A DNA stretch of 17,206 nt from an uncultured Lachnospiraceae bacterium (GCA_905236365.1 CAJOPP010000207.1:1-17206); one strand, 5' to 3'; counted from the stretch's first letter, positions 1-7,360 are shown. Translations and numbers: made by a program. The notes: generated by a model not told the origin, from the sequence alone.

Positions 1-2
1 GA

Positions 3-57
3 GGATGCGCAGGGATTTGCATATGAAATATGTCAGCATAGCTGACGCAAATCCCGC
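3..57 (+). repeat. Intergenic hairpin repeat, copy A
   Basis: Bases 3-45 match the reverse complement of 7412-7454 at 41 of 43 positions. In this copy the element folds on itself: GGGATTTGC at 12-20 pairs with GCAAATCCC further on, with flanking GCGC on both sides. Inside it, GTCAGC-ATA-GCTGAC forms a second hairpin. The element probably continues to the left of the window, because copy B has a further 30-odd bases on that side. It lies beyond the 3' end of the LysR gene. Its function is unknown. Confidence 0.75.
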
Positions 58-59
58 GC

Positions 60-81
60 CAAGACTCGCGAGCGAGTCTTG
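60..81. terminator. Strong palindromic hairpin downstream of the LysR gene
   Basis: CAAGACTCG (60-68) and CGAGTCTTG (73-81) are exact inverted repeats of 9 bp with a 4-base loop. On the plus strand the stem is followed by AATCTTTTCC, a weak U-rich tract. On the minus strand no U tract follows. It could therefore end a plus-strand gene left of the window, or simply be part of the repeat at 3-57. A terminator role for the minus-strand LysR gene is not well supported. Confidence 0.4.
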
Positions 82-136
82 AATCTTTTCCAAATTATCC
101 TCACGTTTCACGAAGGATATGTCTAGTTCAGTTGAG

Positions 137-1015
137 TTATACCAGCAGCTCCTTCAGTCTGGATGCCGCAGTAGACATGGTAGAACTCTGATTCAATATC
201 AGACACATATCTCTCTCCGGAATCTGATGTTCAAATTCTAAACGAATCAATTCACCACTTTCAATCTGTTTTTTTGCAAAGTCTTCCACAACGCATCCAA
301 TCCCCAGATTCCGCATTGCAAACTGAACAATCATGTCGCTGGTTGCCAATTCAAACTCCGCTGTCACACGTATCTGATTTGCATCCAAAAAACGATCCAC
401 ATATTGTCTTGTGCTTGTATTTCCTTCCAAACAGATCAATGGCAGGTCTGCTAATTCTTTATAATCCATTTTCCGCTCTTTTAGATAACGGAACTTATCT
501 CCCGCCACAAAAATATCCCGTATTTTACGCACACGAACAATATCAAAATGAGAATCCTCCAACGGACTTGTTACTACTCCAAAATCAATCCGGCCCTGAC
601 GCAAATGCTCTACCGTTTGCGGAGTCGGAGCATTGGTAACGGTAACCTTAATCTCAGGATACAGTTGATGAAACTTCTCAAGATGCGGAAGCAGATAGAA
701 CTGAAGCGTCATATCACTTGCACCAATCCGTACTTCTCCAATTTCCATATTGATCATTTTTACAATCTTTTCTTCCCCGGTTAAAATTGTTTCATATCCT
801 TTTTTGACAAAAGAATACAATTCCTCGCCTTCTTTCGTCAAACTGACACCCTTAGCATGCCTGGTAAACAATTCAATTCCTAAGCCCTGTTCTAACTGCT
901 TCACAGCCTGTGTCACAGCCGGCTGTGAGATACAAAGTTTTCTTGCTGCTCCTGTTATACTATGTTCAGCAACCACATGATAGAAAATCTTATAATACTC
1001 AAGATTAATGTTCAT
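137..1015 (-). CDS. LysR-family transcriptional regulator
   Basis: A DNA-binding regulator of 292 aa, the normal LysR length. Residues about 1-60 form the winged helix-turn-helix: YYKIFYHVVAEHSITGAARK, then SQPAVTQAVKQLEQ, then ELFTRHAKGVSLTKEGE. The rest is the substrate-binding-like effector domain (GEVRIGASD near residue 90; LPLICLEGNTSTRQ near 190). The start at 1015 was chosen over an upstream ATG at 1063 because AGGAGG sits about 8 bases before it and the family usually begins at this point. The gene follows the sirtuin by 92 bases on the same strand. A perfect TTGACA lies in that gap, so it probably has its own promoter. Its inducer and targets cannot be told from the sequence. CysL/YwfK-like regulators are similar in style. 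Confidence 0.93.
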   Translation of the reverse strand: MNINLEYYKIFYHVVAEHSITGAARKLCISQPAVTQAVKQLEQGLGIELFTRHAKGVSLTKEGEELYSFVKKGYETILTGEEKIVKMINMEIGEVRIGASDMTLQFYLLPHLEKFHQLYPEIKVTVTNAPTPQTVEHLRQGRIDFGVVTSPLEDSHFDIVRVRKIRDIFVAGDKFRYLKERKMDYKELADLPLICLEGNTSTRQYVDRFLDANQIRVTAEFELATSDMIVQFAMRNLGIGCVVEDFAKKQIESGELIRLEFEHQIPERDMCLILNQSSTMSTAASRLKELLV

Positions 1016-1064
1016 ATACTGCCTCCTGACTATGTGATAACAACATGTGCTACTTTGTAACATC

Positions 1065-1070
1065 TGTCAA
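1065..1070 (-). promoter_or_regulatory. Candidate -35 box for the LysR gene
   Basis: A perfect TTGACA reads toward the LysR gene, with its start codon about 50 bases downstream. The -10 is poor (CATGTT at 17 bases, or TGTTAT at 22), which would fit a promoter that needs activation or is autoregulated. This is inference from the box alone. Confidence 0.35.
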
Positions 1071-1107
1071 ACACCAGTAACCATAAAAGCACTTCGCATT
1101 TGCATTT

Positions 1108-1839
1108 CTATAACCGTTCAAACACTTCCCCGATTCTTTCCTGAATCAATAAATCAGCATGTACACTTTTACTGGTCTCCGCCATATTTATAACAACTAA
1201 ATATCTTCCTCTAAAATAATCGACAAATCCCGCTGCCGGATATACCGCTAATGAAGTTCCTCCAATAATCAATACATCCGCTTTTCGGATATAATCCACA
1301 GCTCTCTGCATCGTATCATTATCCAAACCTTCTTCATAAAGTACCACATCCGGCTTCACAGTTCCTCCACATTCACAAATCGGCACTCCCTTAGCTTTCA
1401 CCACATACTCTACCGGATAAAATTTGTGACACTTCTCACAATAATTGCGATGAACACTCCCGTGCAGTTCTAACACTTCCTTACTTCCTGCCGCCTGATG
1501 CAAACCATCTATATTTTGTGTAATGACCGCTTTTACCTTGCCTTCCTGCTCTAACTGTGCAAGTTTTTTATGTGCCTTGTTCGGCTTTGCCTCCAGGGCG
1601 ATCATTTTATTTTTATAGAATTCAAAAAATTCATCCGTATGACTACGGTAAAAACTATGACTTACCATAACCTCCGGTGGATACTTATATTTCTGATTGT
1701 ATAATCCATCCACACTTCGAAAGTCCGGTATCCCACTCTCTGTCGATACCCCGGCACCTCCAAAAAACACGATATTATCACTTTCAGCAACAATCTTCTT
1801 TAATTGCTCAATCTTCTCCTGAGACTCCTCCCGTAACAT
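1108..1839 (-). CDS. cobB: NAD-dependent protein deacylase (sirtuin, CobB/Sir2 type)
   Basis: A cytosolic sirtuin that removes acyl groups from lysines using NAD+, giving nicotinamide and O-acyl-ADP-ribose. All hallmarks are present in 243 aa: the NAD loop GAGVSTESGIPDFRS (28-42), TQNIDGLH (107-114), the catalytic His126 in HGS, a zinc site of C134-x2-C137 and C155-x-C157, and the GTSL and INMAE nucleotide-binding segments (about 194-221). The start at 1839 (MLREES) is preferred over in-frame upstream ATGs at 1884 and 1857 because GGAGGG precedes it at a normal distance. It follows HPr by 83 bases and may be co-transcribed with the cdaA group. The family is certain; the acyl preference is not known. 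Confidence 0.96.
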   Translation of the reverse strand: MLREESQEKIEQLKKIVAESDNIVFFGGAGVSTESGIPDFRSVDGLYNQKYKYPPEVMVSHSFYRSHTDEFFEFYKNKMIALEAKPNKAHKKLAQLEQEGKVKAVITQNIDGLHQAAGSKEVLELHGSVHRNYCEKCHKFYPVEYVVKAKGVPICECGGTVKPDVVLYEEGLDNDTMQRAVDYIRKADVLIIGGTSLAVYPAAGFVDYFRGRYLVVINMAETSKSVHADLLIQERIGEVFERL

Positions 1840-1922
1840 ATCATTCCCTCCTCTCATAACAGTTCCTTTGATTTTTACCCGCATTCATAAAATAGAATAC
1901 GATATATCATTCAATATCTTAT

Positions 1923-2195
1923 TTAAGATGGTGACACTCCAAATCCTTCCTGAAAGATTTTTACAACTTCTTCTAACGCTTCCTTCTCATCTGCACCCTC
2001 ACAGATAATTTCGATTTCGTCCCCTTCCTGTACCCTTGCGGATAATACACCCAACACACTTTTTGCATTTGCCGTATGTGTTCCCTTTCTAATTTGGATT
2101 TTTGACTCATACTTTAAGCAAATCTCGCAAAGCATTCCTGCCGGGCGCAAATGTAAACCGGCAAGTTCGGTAACCACAACCGACTGTGTTACCAT
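1923..2195 (-). CDS. ptsH: HPr phosphocarrier protein of the PTS
   Basis: A small cytosolic phosphocarrier, 90 aa. His15 lies in GLHLRPAG (13-20); it accepts phosphate from enzyme I and passes it to sugar-specific EIIA. Ser46 lies in NAKSVLGVLSA (43-53); in Firmicutes it is the target of HPr kinase/phosphorylase and links HPr to CcpA-based catabolite control. Having both residues argues for a full HPr rather than a Crh-like protein, which lacks the His. A strong AGGAGGGG precedes the ATG. The gene begins 18 bases after cdaR stops, so it is very likely in the same operon. No ptsI is visible here, and pairing with c-di-AMP genes is unusual. Confidence 0.93.
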   Translation of the reverse strand: MVTQSVVVTELAGLHLRPAGMLCEICLKYESKIQIRKGTHTANAKSVLGVLSARVQEGDEIEIICEGADEKEALEEVVKIFQEGFGVSPS

Positions 2196-2213
2196 ATCAC
2201 CCCTCCTTATCTA

Positions 2214-3440
2214 TTATTCTCGTTCTATTTCTAATCTTACTTTTAAAGTATTTGTGACTTCGATTTGATCAAGCTCTTTTGTCGTCACCGTAAATGTATA
2301 TGTTCCCACACCATATCCTGTCACATCAATATCCGGTGCCAGACTTAAGATCTTAAGATTATCCAAATCATCTTTTAATCCTCTCACGTTCAGAGTATAC
2401 GTTCCTCCATCTTTAAAAGTATATGTATAGCCATTATTTTTTCCTGAAATTTTGATATCCTCATTTGTTATAGCCAGTGTCTTTTCTACCACCGGTTCTA
2501 TCATAACCTTAATCATAATCTCTTGTGTATCTTCCGCCAGACTAATCCCGTTAGGGAGATAATCCGCTATTACCACAGAAGTTTCCAGAGCCTCAGCAGC
2601 GTCTGCTACATCAATATCGTCAATCACAATCTCATGCACCTTTGCAAGTTCTTCCGCTTCTCCTACAACCATGACACTGGTAGGCTGATAATCAATTGCT
2701 GAAACCACATAATTATTTTTAGGGACTCCAGTCGTCTCAACATTGATTGCCAGTTCTTTAGTTTTTAAAATTTCCACCGAAATTTCAATCTCATGTACAT
2801 CATAAGTAAATTTGGATGCATCAATAACGGTTCCGCTTTTGTCCAGGAAAATTGGGGTAGATGCTGTGGTCAGACTCCGACTTGCACCTGCCACATTGGC
2901 ATCTACAACCACCTCTTCAATCATATTCACCGCACTTTCTGCGCCCTCAACCGTAATTAAATTCGGTGCTGCTGTTTTGCTTCGGATTGCATAACCACTT
3001 GCTACATCAGAAAGAGTGCGTACCGTGATTGGAAGTTGTTTTTTCACCTTATCTTCCACTGCAACGACCACAGAATCGGTAATATTGGAAATCGTCAAAT
3101 CTCTTGCTATATAGCTGCTCACTGCCGATACGTCTACCTTAACCGCATTGGTAATAGACATCTTAGATAAGTCTGCAACAGCATGAAAGTCCTCCCTTGT
3201 CAAGTTCTCCACAATCTTTCTTCTGCCCTTTACCACAACATCAATAGTGGTTCCTTCAGGAACTTCGTATACTTTATTTTTCTTTGTAATTGCACTCCCA
3301 TTTACAAACTCTATCTCGATTCCCTCAATGTGCTTGGTTGTCTTATAATCATCTACATTTGCCACTATGATCCATACAACAATTGCTATAACAAGAGACA
3401 ATACTTTTAATTCGAAATGTGCAAAAAACTTATTTTTCAT
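2214..3440 (-). CDS. cdaR: CdaR/YbbR regulator of the diadenylate cyclase
   Basis: A membrane-anchored protein whose YbbR domains face outward; in known systems CdaR binds CdaA and tunes c-di-AMP synthesis. It has one N-terminal membrane helix (about residues 9-27, LKVLSLVIAIVVWIIVANVD), followed by several repeated beta-rich YbbR units, recognisable from recurring stretches such as DVVVKGRRKIVENL, ITVEGAESAVNMIEEV and VMVVGEAEELAKVHEI. About 408 aa, within the family range. It overlaps the end of cdaA by 11 bases, which indicates translational coupling. The start is uncertain: ATG at 3440 or an in-frame TTG at 3449, both served by a GGAAAGG stretch. Confidence 0.93.
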   Translation of the reverse strand: MKNKFFAHFELKVLSLVIAIVVWIIVANVDDYKTTKHIEGIEIEFVNGSAITKKNKVYEVPEGTTIDVVVKGRRKIVENLTREDFHAVADLSKMSITNAVKVDVSAVSSYIARDLTISNITDSVVVAVEDKVKKQLPITVRTLSDVASGYAIRSKTAAPNLITVEGAESAVNMIEEVVVDANVAGASRSLTTASTPIFLDKSGTVIDASKFTYDVHEIEISVEILKTKELAINVETTGVPKNNYVVSAIDYQPTSVMVVGEAEELAKVHEIVIDDIDVADAAEALETSVVIADYLPNGISLAEDTQEIMIKVMIEPVVEKTLAITNEDIKISGKNNGYTYTFKDGGTYTLNVRGLKDDLDNLKILSLAPDIDVTGYGVGTYTFTVTTKELDQIEVTNTLKVRLEIERE

Positions 3441-4296
3441 GCTTACCAAAACCTTTCCACCATTTCACTTTCCTGACACCCTTTTCCTGCTTTTTAAGTT
3501 CTTCAACCTGAGATATAAATTTATCCTGTGATAAATTCCGGATAATCTCTCCATTATATGCAATAGAAACAGCACCGGTTTCTTCTGATACAATAATCGT
3601 AATACTGTCGGATACCTCACTGACTCCAATAGCAGCACGGTGTCGCGTTCCAAGTGCTTTGCTAATGTCCAAATTATCAGATAACGGCAAATAACAAGTT
3701 GCACTCACAATCCGGTTATCCCGGATCAGAACTGCACCATCATGTAATGGTGTATTGTGTTCAAAAATATTGATCAGCAACTGACTAGTCACCTCTGCGT
3801 CAATAGCAATTCCTGTTCTCTCATAATCGCCAAGGCGAACCTCCTGTTCCAATACGATCAAGGCCCCTGTTTTTACTTCCGCCATAGAAAAAACAGCTTT
3901 CGTTATCTCTGTCAACACTCTTTTATCCACTTTTTTGCTCCGGCTATCTTCTTCTGAGGAAAGAAACGACGAAAAGAAACGTTTTCGACCCAACTGCTCC
4001 AATGCTCTTCGAAATTCCGGCTGAAAAATAATAATGACTGCAATTACGCCAACACTAATGGTATTTCGAAAAATCCACAATATGGTATTGAACTGAAATA
4101 CCATGGCAAGACCCGTAAAAAACAACAATATAAGAATACCTTTGACCAGTGTCCATGCACGCGTTTTTTTAAACCAGTCCATAATGTAGTATATCATAAT
4201 CGCAATGATAATGATTTCAATCAAATCTGTAATTGTAACTCTTGGTATATAAAACCAATCGAAATAAGTCTCAAAATAATTAATTATCTGTGCCAA
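3430..4296 (-). CDS. cdaA: Diadenylate cyclase CdaA (c-di-AMP synthase)
   Basis: Joins two ATP into c-di-AMP, the second messenger for potassium, osmotic and cell-wall control. Three membrane helices occupy about residues 22-40, 50-67 and 78-92, followed by the DAC domain. The two signature motifs are DGA (186-188, in LHDGAVLIR) and GTRHR (216-220), with SEETG (237-241). The length of 288 aa is typical. The start must be TTG at 4296: an in-frame TAA lies immediately before it, and the next Met is inside the first helix. The nearest clear Shine-Dalgarno (GGAG) is about 11 bases away, so initiation may be weak. It sits 17 bases after a polytopic membrane gene and overlaps cdaR. The usual neighbour glmM is not found. 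Confidence 0.96.
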   Translation of the reverse strand: MAQIINYFETYFDWFYIPRVTITDLIEIIIIAIMIYYIMDWFKKTRAWTLVKGILILLFFTGLAMVFQFNTILWIFRNTISVGVIAVIIIFQPEFRRALEQLGRKRFFSSFLSSEEDSRSKKVDKRVLTEITKAVFSMAEVKTGALIVLEQEVRLGDYERTGIAIDAEVTSQLLINIFEHNTPLHDGAVLIRDNRIVSATCYLPLSDNLDISKALGTRHRAAIGVSEVSDSITIIVSEETGAVSIAYNGEIIRNLSQDKFISQVEELKKQEKGVRKVKWWKGFGKHEK

Positions 4297-4313
4297 TTAT
4301 CTCACATCTCCAT

Positions 4314-5252
4314 TTAATTATGTGTTTTGGAATTAATACGCTTCACATTTTTATTCGATTCTGAAATCGATAACTTTGGTATTGCCTTTACATAGTAATA
4401 ATATTCATCATCTTCAAACTGCAAAAGTTCGGTTTTCTGATAATCCACAATCCCCTTTCCAAATTGTATGATAAAAGCAATCAGAATTCCTACTAAGCTT
4501 CCAATTAAAATCGGAACAATCTCCACATCAATTGATAAGACCACGCTACCAACCAAAAATAAAACAATATTTAAAATTCCACCTACAAAAAAAGATACCA
4601 TCCAGGAATATTCAAATGATAACCTGTATAATGCGTAGGTCACTAATATGACACTTGCAAAAACTATGAACGTAAATAACATTGTTTTATTACTGAGCAT
4701 ACTACTTAATATATATTGGAATCCCTGAATTGCATCATCCTCCTCTGTAGAAGCAGCCAAAACATTTACCAAGTCTCCTAAACTCTTCTGATAATAGTAT
4801 AAAATCACTCCGAAAATAACCGGAATAATAGCTGATGGTCCCACTAAAAAGCCTAATACAATCGGCAAAGCACATGTCAGATGGCACACATAACAAATCG
4901 GCACCACCAAAACAATAATACCGGTTTTGGTAATCAATCGCATATATCCACAATAGAAGATCAGAATAACGGCAAGACTCAGAAGTGCCACATCAAGCGA
5001 CACCTGAAAAGATTGCAGTATAATCATAAACCCTCCAATTATCGTAATCAGTTCTGTTGGCAAAAAAGCACAAACAAAGGCCAACAAAAACAATATTCCC
5101 ATTTTATTCAACAATGGCATATATCCAAATCCACTATTCAAAGTAAAAAACAGAACGAATGCCAAAATCAATTTCAGAACTGGTATGATTATGTAATCAT
5201 AACGGCAAAAAAAAGCCTTAATATTCTCTCTAAAAGTCAATAAAGTCGTCAT
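4314..5252 (-). CDS. Polytopic membrane protein of unknown function, upstream of cdaA
   Basis: I do not recognise the family with certainty. The 312-aa protein has about eight or nine hydrophobic segments between residues 20 and 265, then a short polar cytosolic tail. The tail contains a striking acidic-tyrosine patch, EDDEYYYYVK (280-289), followed by a Ser/Lys/Asn-rich end. A loop around 169-174 is acidic (TEEDDA). The start at 5252 is supported by AGGGAGGTG upstream. The first 23 bases overlap the preceding gene, and cdaA begins 17 bases after its stop, so it is clearly in the cdaA operon. A role linked to c-di-AMP signalling or envelope maintenance is suggested only by position. A transporter or flippase-like role is possible but has no motif support. 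Confidence 0.85.
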   Translation of the reverse strand: MTTLLTFRENIKAFFCRYDYIIIPVLKLILAFVLFFTLNSGFGYMPLLNKMGILFLLAFVCAFLPTELITIIGGFMIILQSFQVSLDVALLSLAVILIFYCGYMRLITKTGIIVLVVPICYVCHLTCALPIVLGFLVGPSAIIPVIFGVILYYYQKSLGDLVNVLAASTEEDDAIQGFQYILSSMLSNKTMLFTFIVFASVILVTYALYRLSFEYSWMVSFFVGGILNIVLFLVGSVVLSIDVEIVPILIGSLVGILIAFIIQFGKGIVDYQKTELLQFEDDEYYYYVKAIPKLSISESNKNVKRINSKTHN

Positions 5253-5670
5253 CGATTACTACACCTCCCTTTGCCTTTACAACTTCCTTTTGCTTTTCTT
5301 CCTGTAGCTTTTTCAAACGATGATTGTAAATAAGAATATTCGGTCTTGCTGCTTCATATCGCCTGGCAAACAGAATCCGTGCAATTACCCAATATATAAA
5401 TACCCAGACCGCATAAACTGTAAACAAAGCAATCCCAAGTCTTTTGTAATCTAATTTAAGAACATTCGCAAGAATAAAATCCAACTTATACACAACTACG
5501 ATTGCAAATAACAATGCAAAAGCTATCGTAGCGTAAACGATGGTTTTTAATACATTCAAACGAATATAGTCACTACGATAATAACTATTAATAGGAATCT
5601 GTGTCTTTCCCTCACGTTTTTCATAAATGGCAATCCTGCTCATTAATTTGACATCTTCTTCCCGAACCAT
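5230..5670 (-). CDS. Small two-helix membrane protein, first gene of the cdaA operon
   Basis: Function not recognised. The 146-aa protein has a polar N-terminus (1-40), two membrane helices (about 41-61 and 78-100), then a basic, probably coiled-coil stretch (113-134) and an acidic end (DDDFIDF). Both ends would sit on the same side of the membrane, probably the cytosol. The start at 5670 is chosen over 5688 because the strong site AGGAGGTGA lies just before it. It overlaps the next gene by 23 bases, so the pair is translationally coupled. The candidate promoter at 5691-5720 lies directly upstream. A scaffolding role for its larger membrane neighbour is possible but is a guess. Confidence 0.82.
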   Translation of the reverse strand: MVREEDVKLMSRIAIYEKREGKTQIPINSYYRSDYIRLNVLKTIVYATIAFALLFAIVVVYKLDFILANVLKLDYKRLGIALFTVYAVWVFIYWVIARILFARRYEAARPNILIYNHRLKKLQEEKQKEVVKAKGGVVIDDDFIDF

Positions 5671-5690
5671 CGATTCACCTCCTAACAAAT

Positions 5691-5720
5691 ATTATACCTT
5701 TTTGCATTCTAATATTTCAA
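5691..5720 (-). promoter_or_regulatory. Sigma-A type promoter of the cdaA-cdaR-HPr operon
   Basis: TTGAAA (plus coordinates 5715-5720) and a perfect TATAAT (5691-5696) are separated by 18 bases and read toward the 146-aa gene. Transcription would begin near 5685, leaving a leader of only about 15 bases that is mostly the ribosome site. There is therefore no room for a riboswitch or attenuator at this promoter. Confidence 0.6.
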
Positions 5721-5849
5721 CAACAAATAATAATATCAAATCACAACTATTTGCTATTCTAACACAAAAAAGAGTATAAAGCTATATCTACATCAGATTA
5801 TTTTCACCTTATTTTCAAAAAAAATATCACATACTATTTACTATAAATC

Positions 5850-5898
5850 AAAAACAGGGTTCGATATAAACAGCTTTCACTGGTTATAACAAACCCTG
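5850..5898 (-). terminator. Terminator after the 137-aa helical gene
   Basis: On the minus strand CAGGGTTTG pairs with CGAACCCTG (9 bp, one G-U pair) across a loop of about 26 bases, followed by five U. It lies about 35 bases after the stop at 5934 and separates this group from the cdaA operon. The long loop lowers confidence a little. Confidence 0.6.
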
Positions 5899-5933
5899 CC
5901 GGTTCATTCCTGCCAATCTATACTTTTTCACTC

Positions 5934-6347
5934 CTATCTCATTCTTGCCAATAACTCTTCTACTCTTATTATCATACTGTCCACCTGAGATCTGGCCTCA
6001 TTAATTTTTGCCTGAACCAGATAGTCTGCAACAATACCATCAAAAAAGAAATCTGCAAACATCAGAAAATTACCAATTTCTGACTGTAAATCTGTATCAA
6101 TATAGACATCCCGAAGTTCCTTTTGAAACTGTTCCAAATCCCACTTTGCCTGATTGATACAATTCACAGCATTGTTCATCTTTGAATGCTTAACAAAACC
6201 TACTATACTACCGCCGCCTAATAAATCTAAAATTCCCCATCCTCTTGCACTGTTCAAATAAGTTTGTGCCTGCCTCAAACTTTTTAGTGCCGTTTCGCCG
6301 GCACCAATTGCTTCCCATACTTCCAAATCCATCCTCGTTCCCATCAT
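5934..6347 (-). CDS. Helical soluble protein of unknown function in the PspA-like locus
   Basis: Family not identified. The 137-aa protein is predicted mostly helical without a signal peptide. A central glycine-rich segment, WGILDLLGGGSIVGFVKHSK (37-56), is flanked by helices (about 11-34, 57-82 and 105-135). FLMFADFFFDGIV (95-107) is an amphipathic or membrane-touching stretch. The LLGGG-x-IVGFVKHSKM core looks conserved in style, like a membrane-surface contact, but this is not proven. The start at 6347 (ATGATG) is used because AGGTGA lies just upstream. It follows the 73-aa membrane gene by 39 bases and ends at a terminator, so the two form a short operon. Association with PspA and a VWA protein suggests membrane-stress work. 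Confidence 0.8.
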   Translation of the reverse strand: MMGTRMDLEVWEAIGAGETALKSLRQAQTYLNSARGWGILDLLGGGSIVGFVKHSKMNNAVNCINQAKWDLEQFQKELRDVYIDTDLQSEIGNFLMFADFFFDGIVADYLVQAKINEARSQVDSMIIRVEELLARMR

Positions 6348-6386
6348 CTTTCTCACCTCATATAACATATTTTTGATACATTCCTT

Positions 6387-6608
6387 TTATGCTTTTGCCA
6401 ACATATGAATACCACACCCAATCAGAATAATCATTCCAATCACTGCTCCCAGAATACCTCCCGCAAATATCAAAACCACCCCGATAAGGCTAAAACACAT
6501 TTTTATGATCAGAGCTACTCCTTTTACCGAGATAATTACACTGAATTTAATAATGAGAAAGATACCTGCTAATAATAAGAACATAAATAAAAACATGAAC
6601 AATAACAT
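6387..6608 (-). CDS. Very small hydrophobic membrane protein in the PspA-like locus
   Basis: A 73-aa protein that is almost wholly hydrophobic, with two or three membrane helices (about 1-20, 22-40 and 44-68). The last is glycine-rich (FAGGILGAVIGMIILIGCG), which favours tight helix packing. Size and composition recall the small membrane partners of phage-shock systems, but I see no motif that names it as PspC, PspG or any other. The start at 6608 is preferred because GGGAGG precedes it; the upstream ATG at 6632 lacks such a site. Its leader carries a GCAATC/GATTGC hairpin. It is divergent from the regulator at 6797 and is followed by the 137-aa gene. Confidence 0.75.
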   Translation of the reverse strand: MLLFMFLFMFLLLAGIFLIIKFSVIISVKGVALIIKMCFSLIGVVLIFAGGILGAVIGMIILIGCGIHMLAKA

Positions 6609-6636
6609 TTTCTTTCCTCCCTTCTGTCCCATACCC

Positions 6637-6656
6637 GCAATCTCTGATTGGATTGC
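6637..6656 (-). promoter_or_regulatory. Leader hairpin upstream of the 73-aa gene
   Basis: GCAATC (6637-6642) and GATTGC (6651-6656) can pair with an 8-base loop about 30 bases before the start codon. A similar CAATC/GATTG arrangement followed by GGTATG and a GGGAGG ribosome site precedes the 183-aa membrane gene at 10548. It may be a shared leader motif. Confidence 0.35.
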
Positions 6657-6728
6657 AGACTATTTTCACAATTCTTTCTTTGCTTTTCTATGAAAATATT
6701 ATATAATATTCTGGAACGACATTACATG

Positions 6729-6767
6729 TTAAAAGAGGCAAATTAATACTCTATAATTTACTCTTTT
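6729..6767 (+). promoter_or_regulatory. Promoter of the HTH regulator with overlapping dyad operator
   Basis: TTAAAA (6729-6734) and a perfect TATAAT (6752-6757), 17 bases apart, read toward the regulator. The -10 is embedded in an inverted repeat: AAAAGAG (6731-6737) with CTCTTTT (6761-6767), and AAATTA (6740-6745) with TAATTT (6754-6759), both centred near 6749. A further GTGCAAATTAC lies just downstream at 6768-6778. A protein bound here would block the polymerase, so self-repression by the neighbouring HTH protein is the natural inference. Confidence 0.55.
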
Positions 6768-6796
6768 GTGCAAATTACAAATATGAGGGAGGATCA

Positions 6797-7315
6797 ATGG
6801 GAAAGAAATCAATCAAAGAAAATAAAAATATATTTCAAATCAGCCGGGAAGCTTTGGGGCTTACACGGGAAAAAGCAAGTGAACTTTTGGTAACCATCTC
6901 TGCTGACCGCATAGAAAAAATCGAAAACGAAAAATCGGAGCCACATCCCGATGAAGTACTTCGAATGGCCGAATGCTATAAAAATCCAAAAATGTGTAAT
7001 TATTTCTGTGCCAGGCGATGTCCCATTGGTCAAGAATATGTACCGGAAATCGAAATAAAAGATTTATCCCAGATTACCTTGGAAATGCTTGCCACCTTAA
7101 ACTCTATTAACAGAGATAAAGAACGGCTGATTGAGATTACAGTAGACGGACAGATTACTGAAGATGAATATGTAGACTTTGTAAACATTCAGGAAAAACT
7201 AGAACAGATTTCTATCACTGTAGAATCTTTACAGTTTTGGATGGAACAGGCAATTGCCAATGAAAACATAGACAAAAACAAATTAGATGCTGTTCGAAAA
7301 AAATTACAAGCTTAG
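6797..7315 (+). CDS. XRE-type HTH regulator with a four-cysteine cluster
   Basis: A 172-aa DNA-binding protein and the only plus-strand gene here. Residues about 12-58 form an XRE-like helix-turn-helix (ISREALGLTREKASELLVTIS, then ADRIEKIENEKSEPHPDEVLRMAE). It is followed at once by Cys60, Cys67, Cys71 and Cys75 in a CNYFCARRCPIGQ stretch, then a mostly helical C-terminal half (about 90-172) that could dimerise or bind a partner. Clustered Cys right after an HTH suggest a metal, Fe-S or thiol sensor; this is inference. The ribosome site GGGAGG precedes the ATG. The gene divides two minus-strand groups of the PspA-like locus, and dyads near its promoter resemble one upstream of the 183-aa gene. 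It is the likely regulator of the locus. Confidence 0.88.
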   Translation: MGKKSIKENKNIFQISREALGLTREKASELLVTISADRIEKIENEKSEPHPDEVLRMAECYKNPKMCNYFCARRCPIGQEYVPEIEIKDLSQITLEMLATLNSINRDKERLIEITVDGQITEDEYVDFVNIQEKLEQISITVESLQFWMEQAIANENIDKNKLDAVRKKLQA

Positions 7316-7336
7316 ATGTATTGTCTCATCTTCAAA

Positions 7337-7360
7337 CACCCCACTGTTTACTGTGGGGTG
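7337..7360 (+). terminator. Terminator after the HTH regulator
   Basis: CACCCCAC and GTGGGGTG are exact 8-bp arms around an 8-base loop, 21 bases after the stop codon. An outer TAGATG/CATCTA pairing adds to it. The U tract downstream is weak (CTTGCATC), so it may be a slow or bidirectional terminator between the convergent regulator and pspA genes. Confidence 0.6.

Noticed and set aside
5697..5850. c-di-AMP (ydaO-type) or other riboswitch before the cdaA operon
   Set aside because: No paired, GC-containing structure or known aptamer core is visible, and the best promoter lies closer to the gene.
6695..6710. Perfect 16-base palindrome AATATTATATAATATT as an operator
   Set aside because: Composed only of A and T in an AT-rich promoter region, where such palindromes are expected. 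It may simply hold a -10 box for the 73-aa gene.
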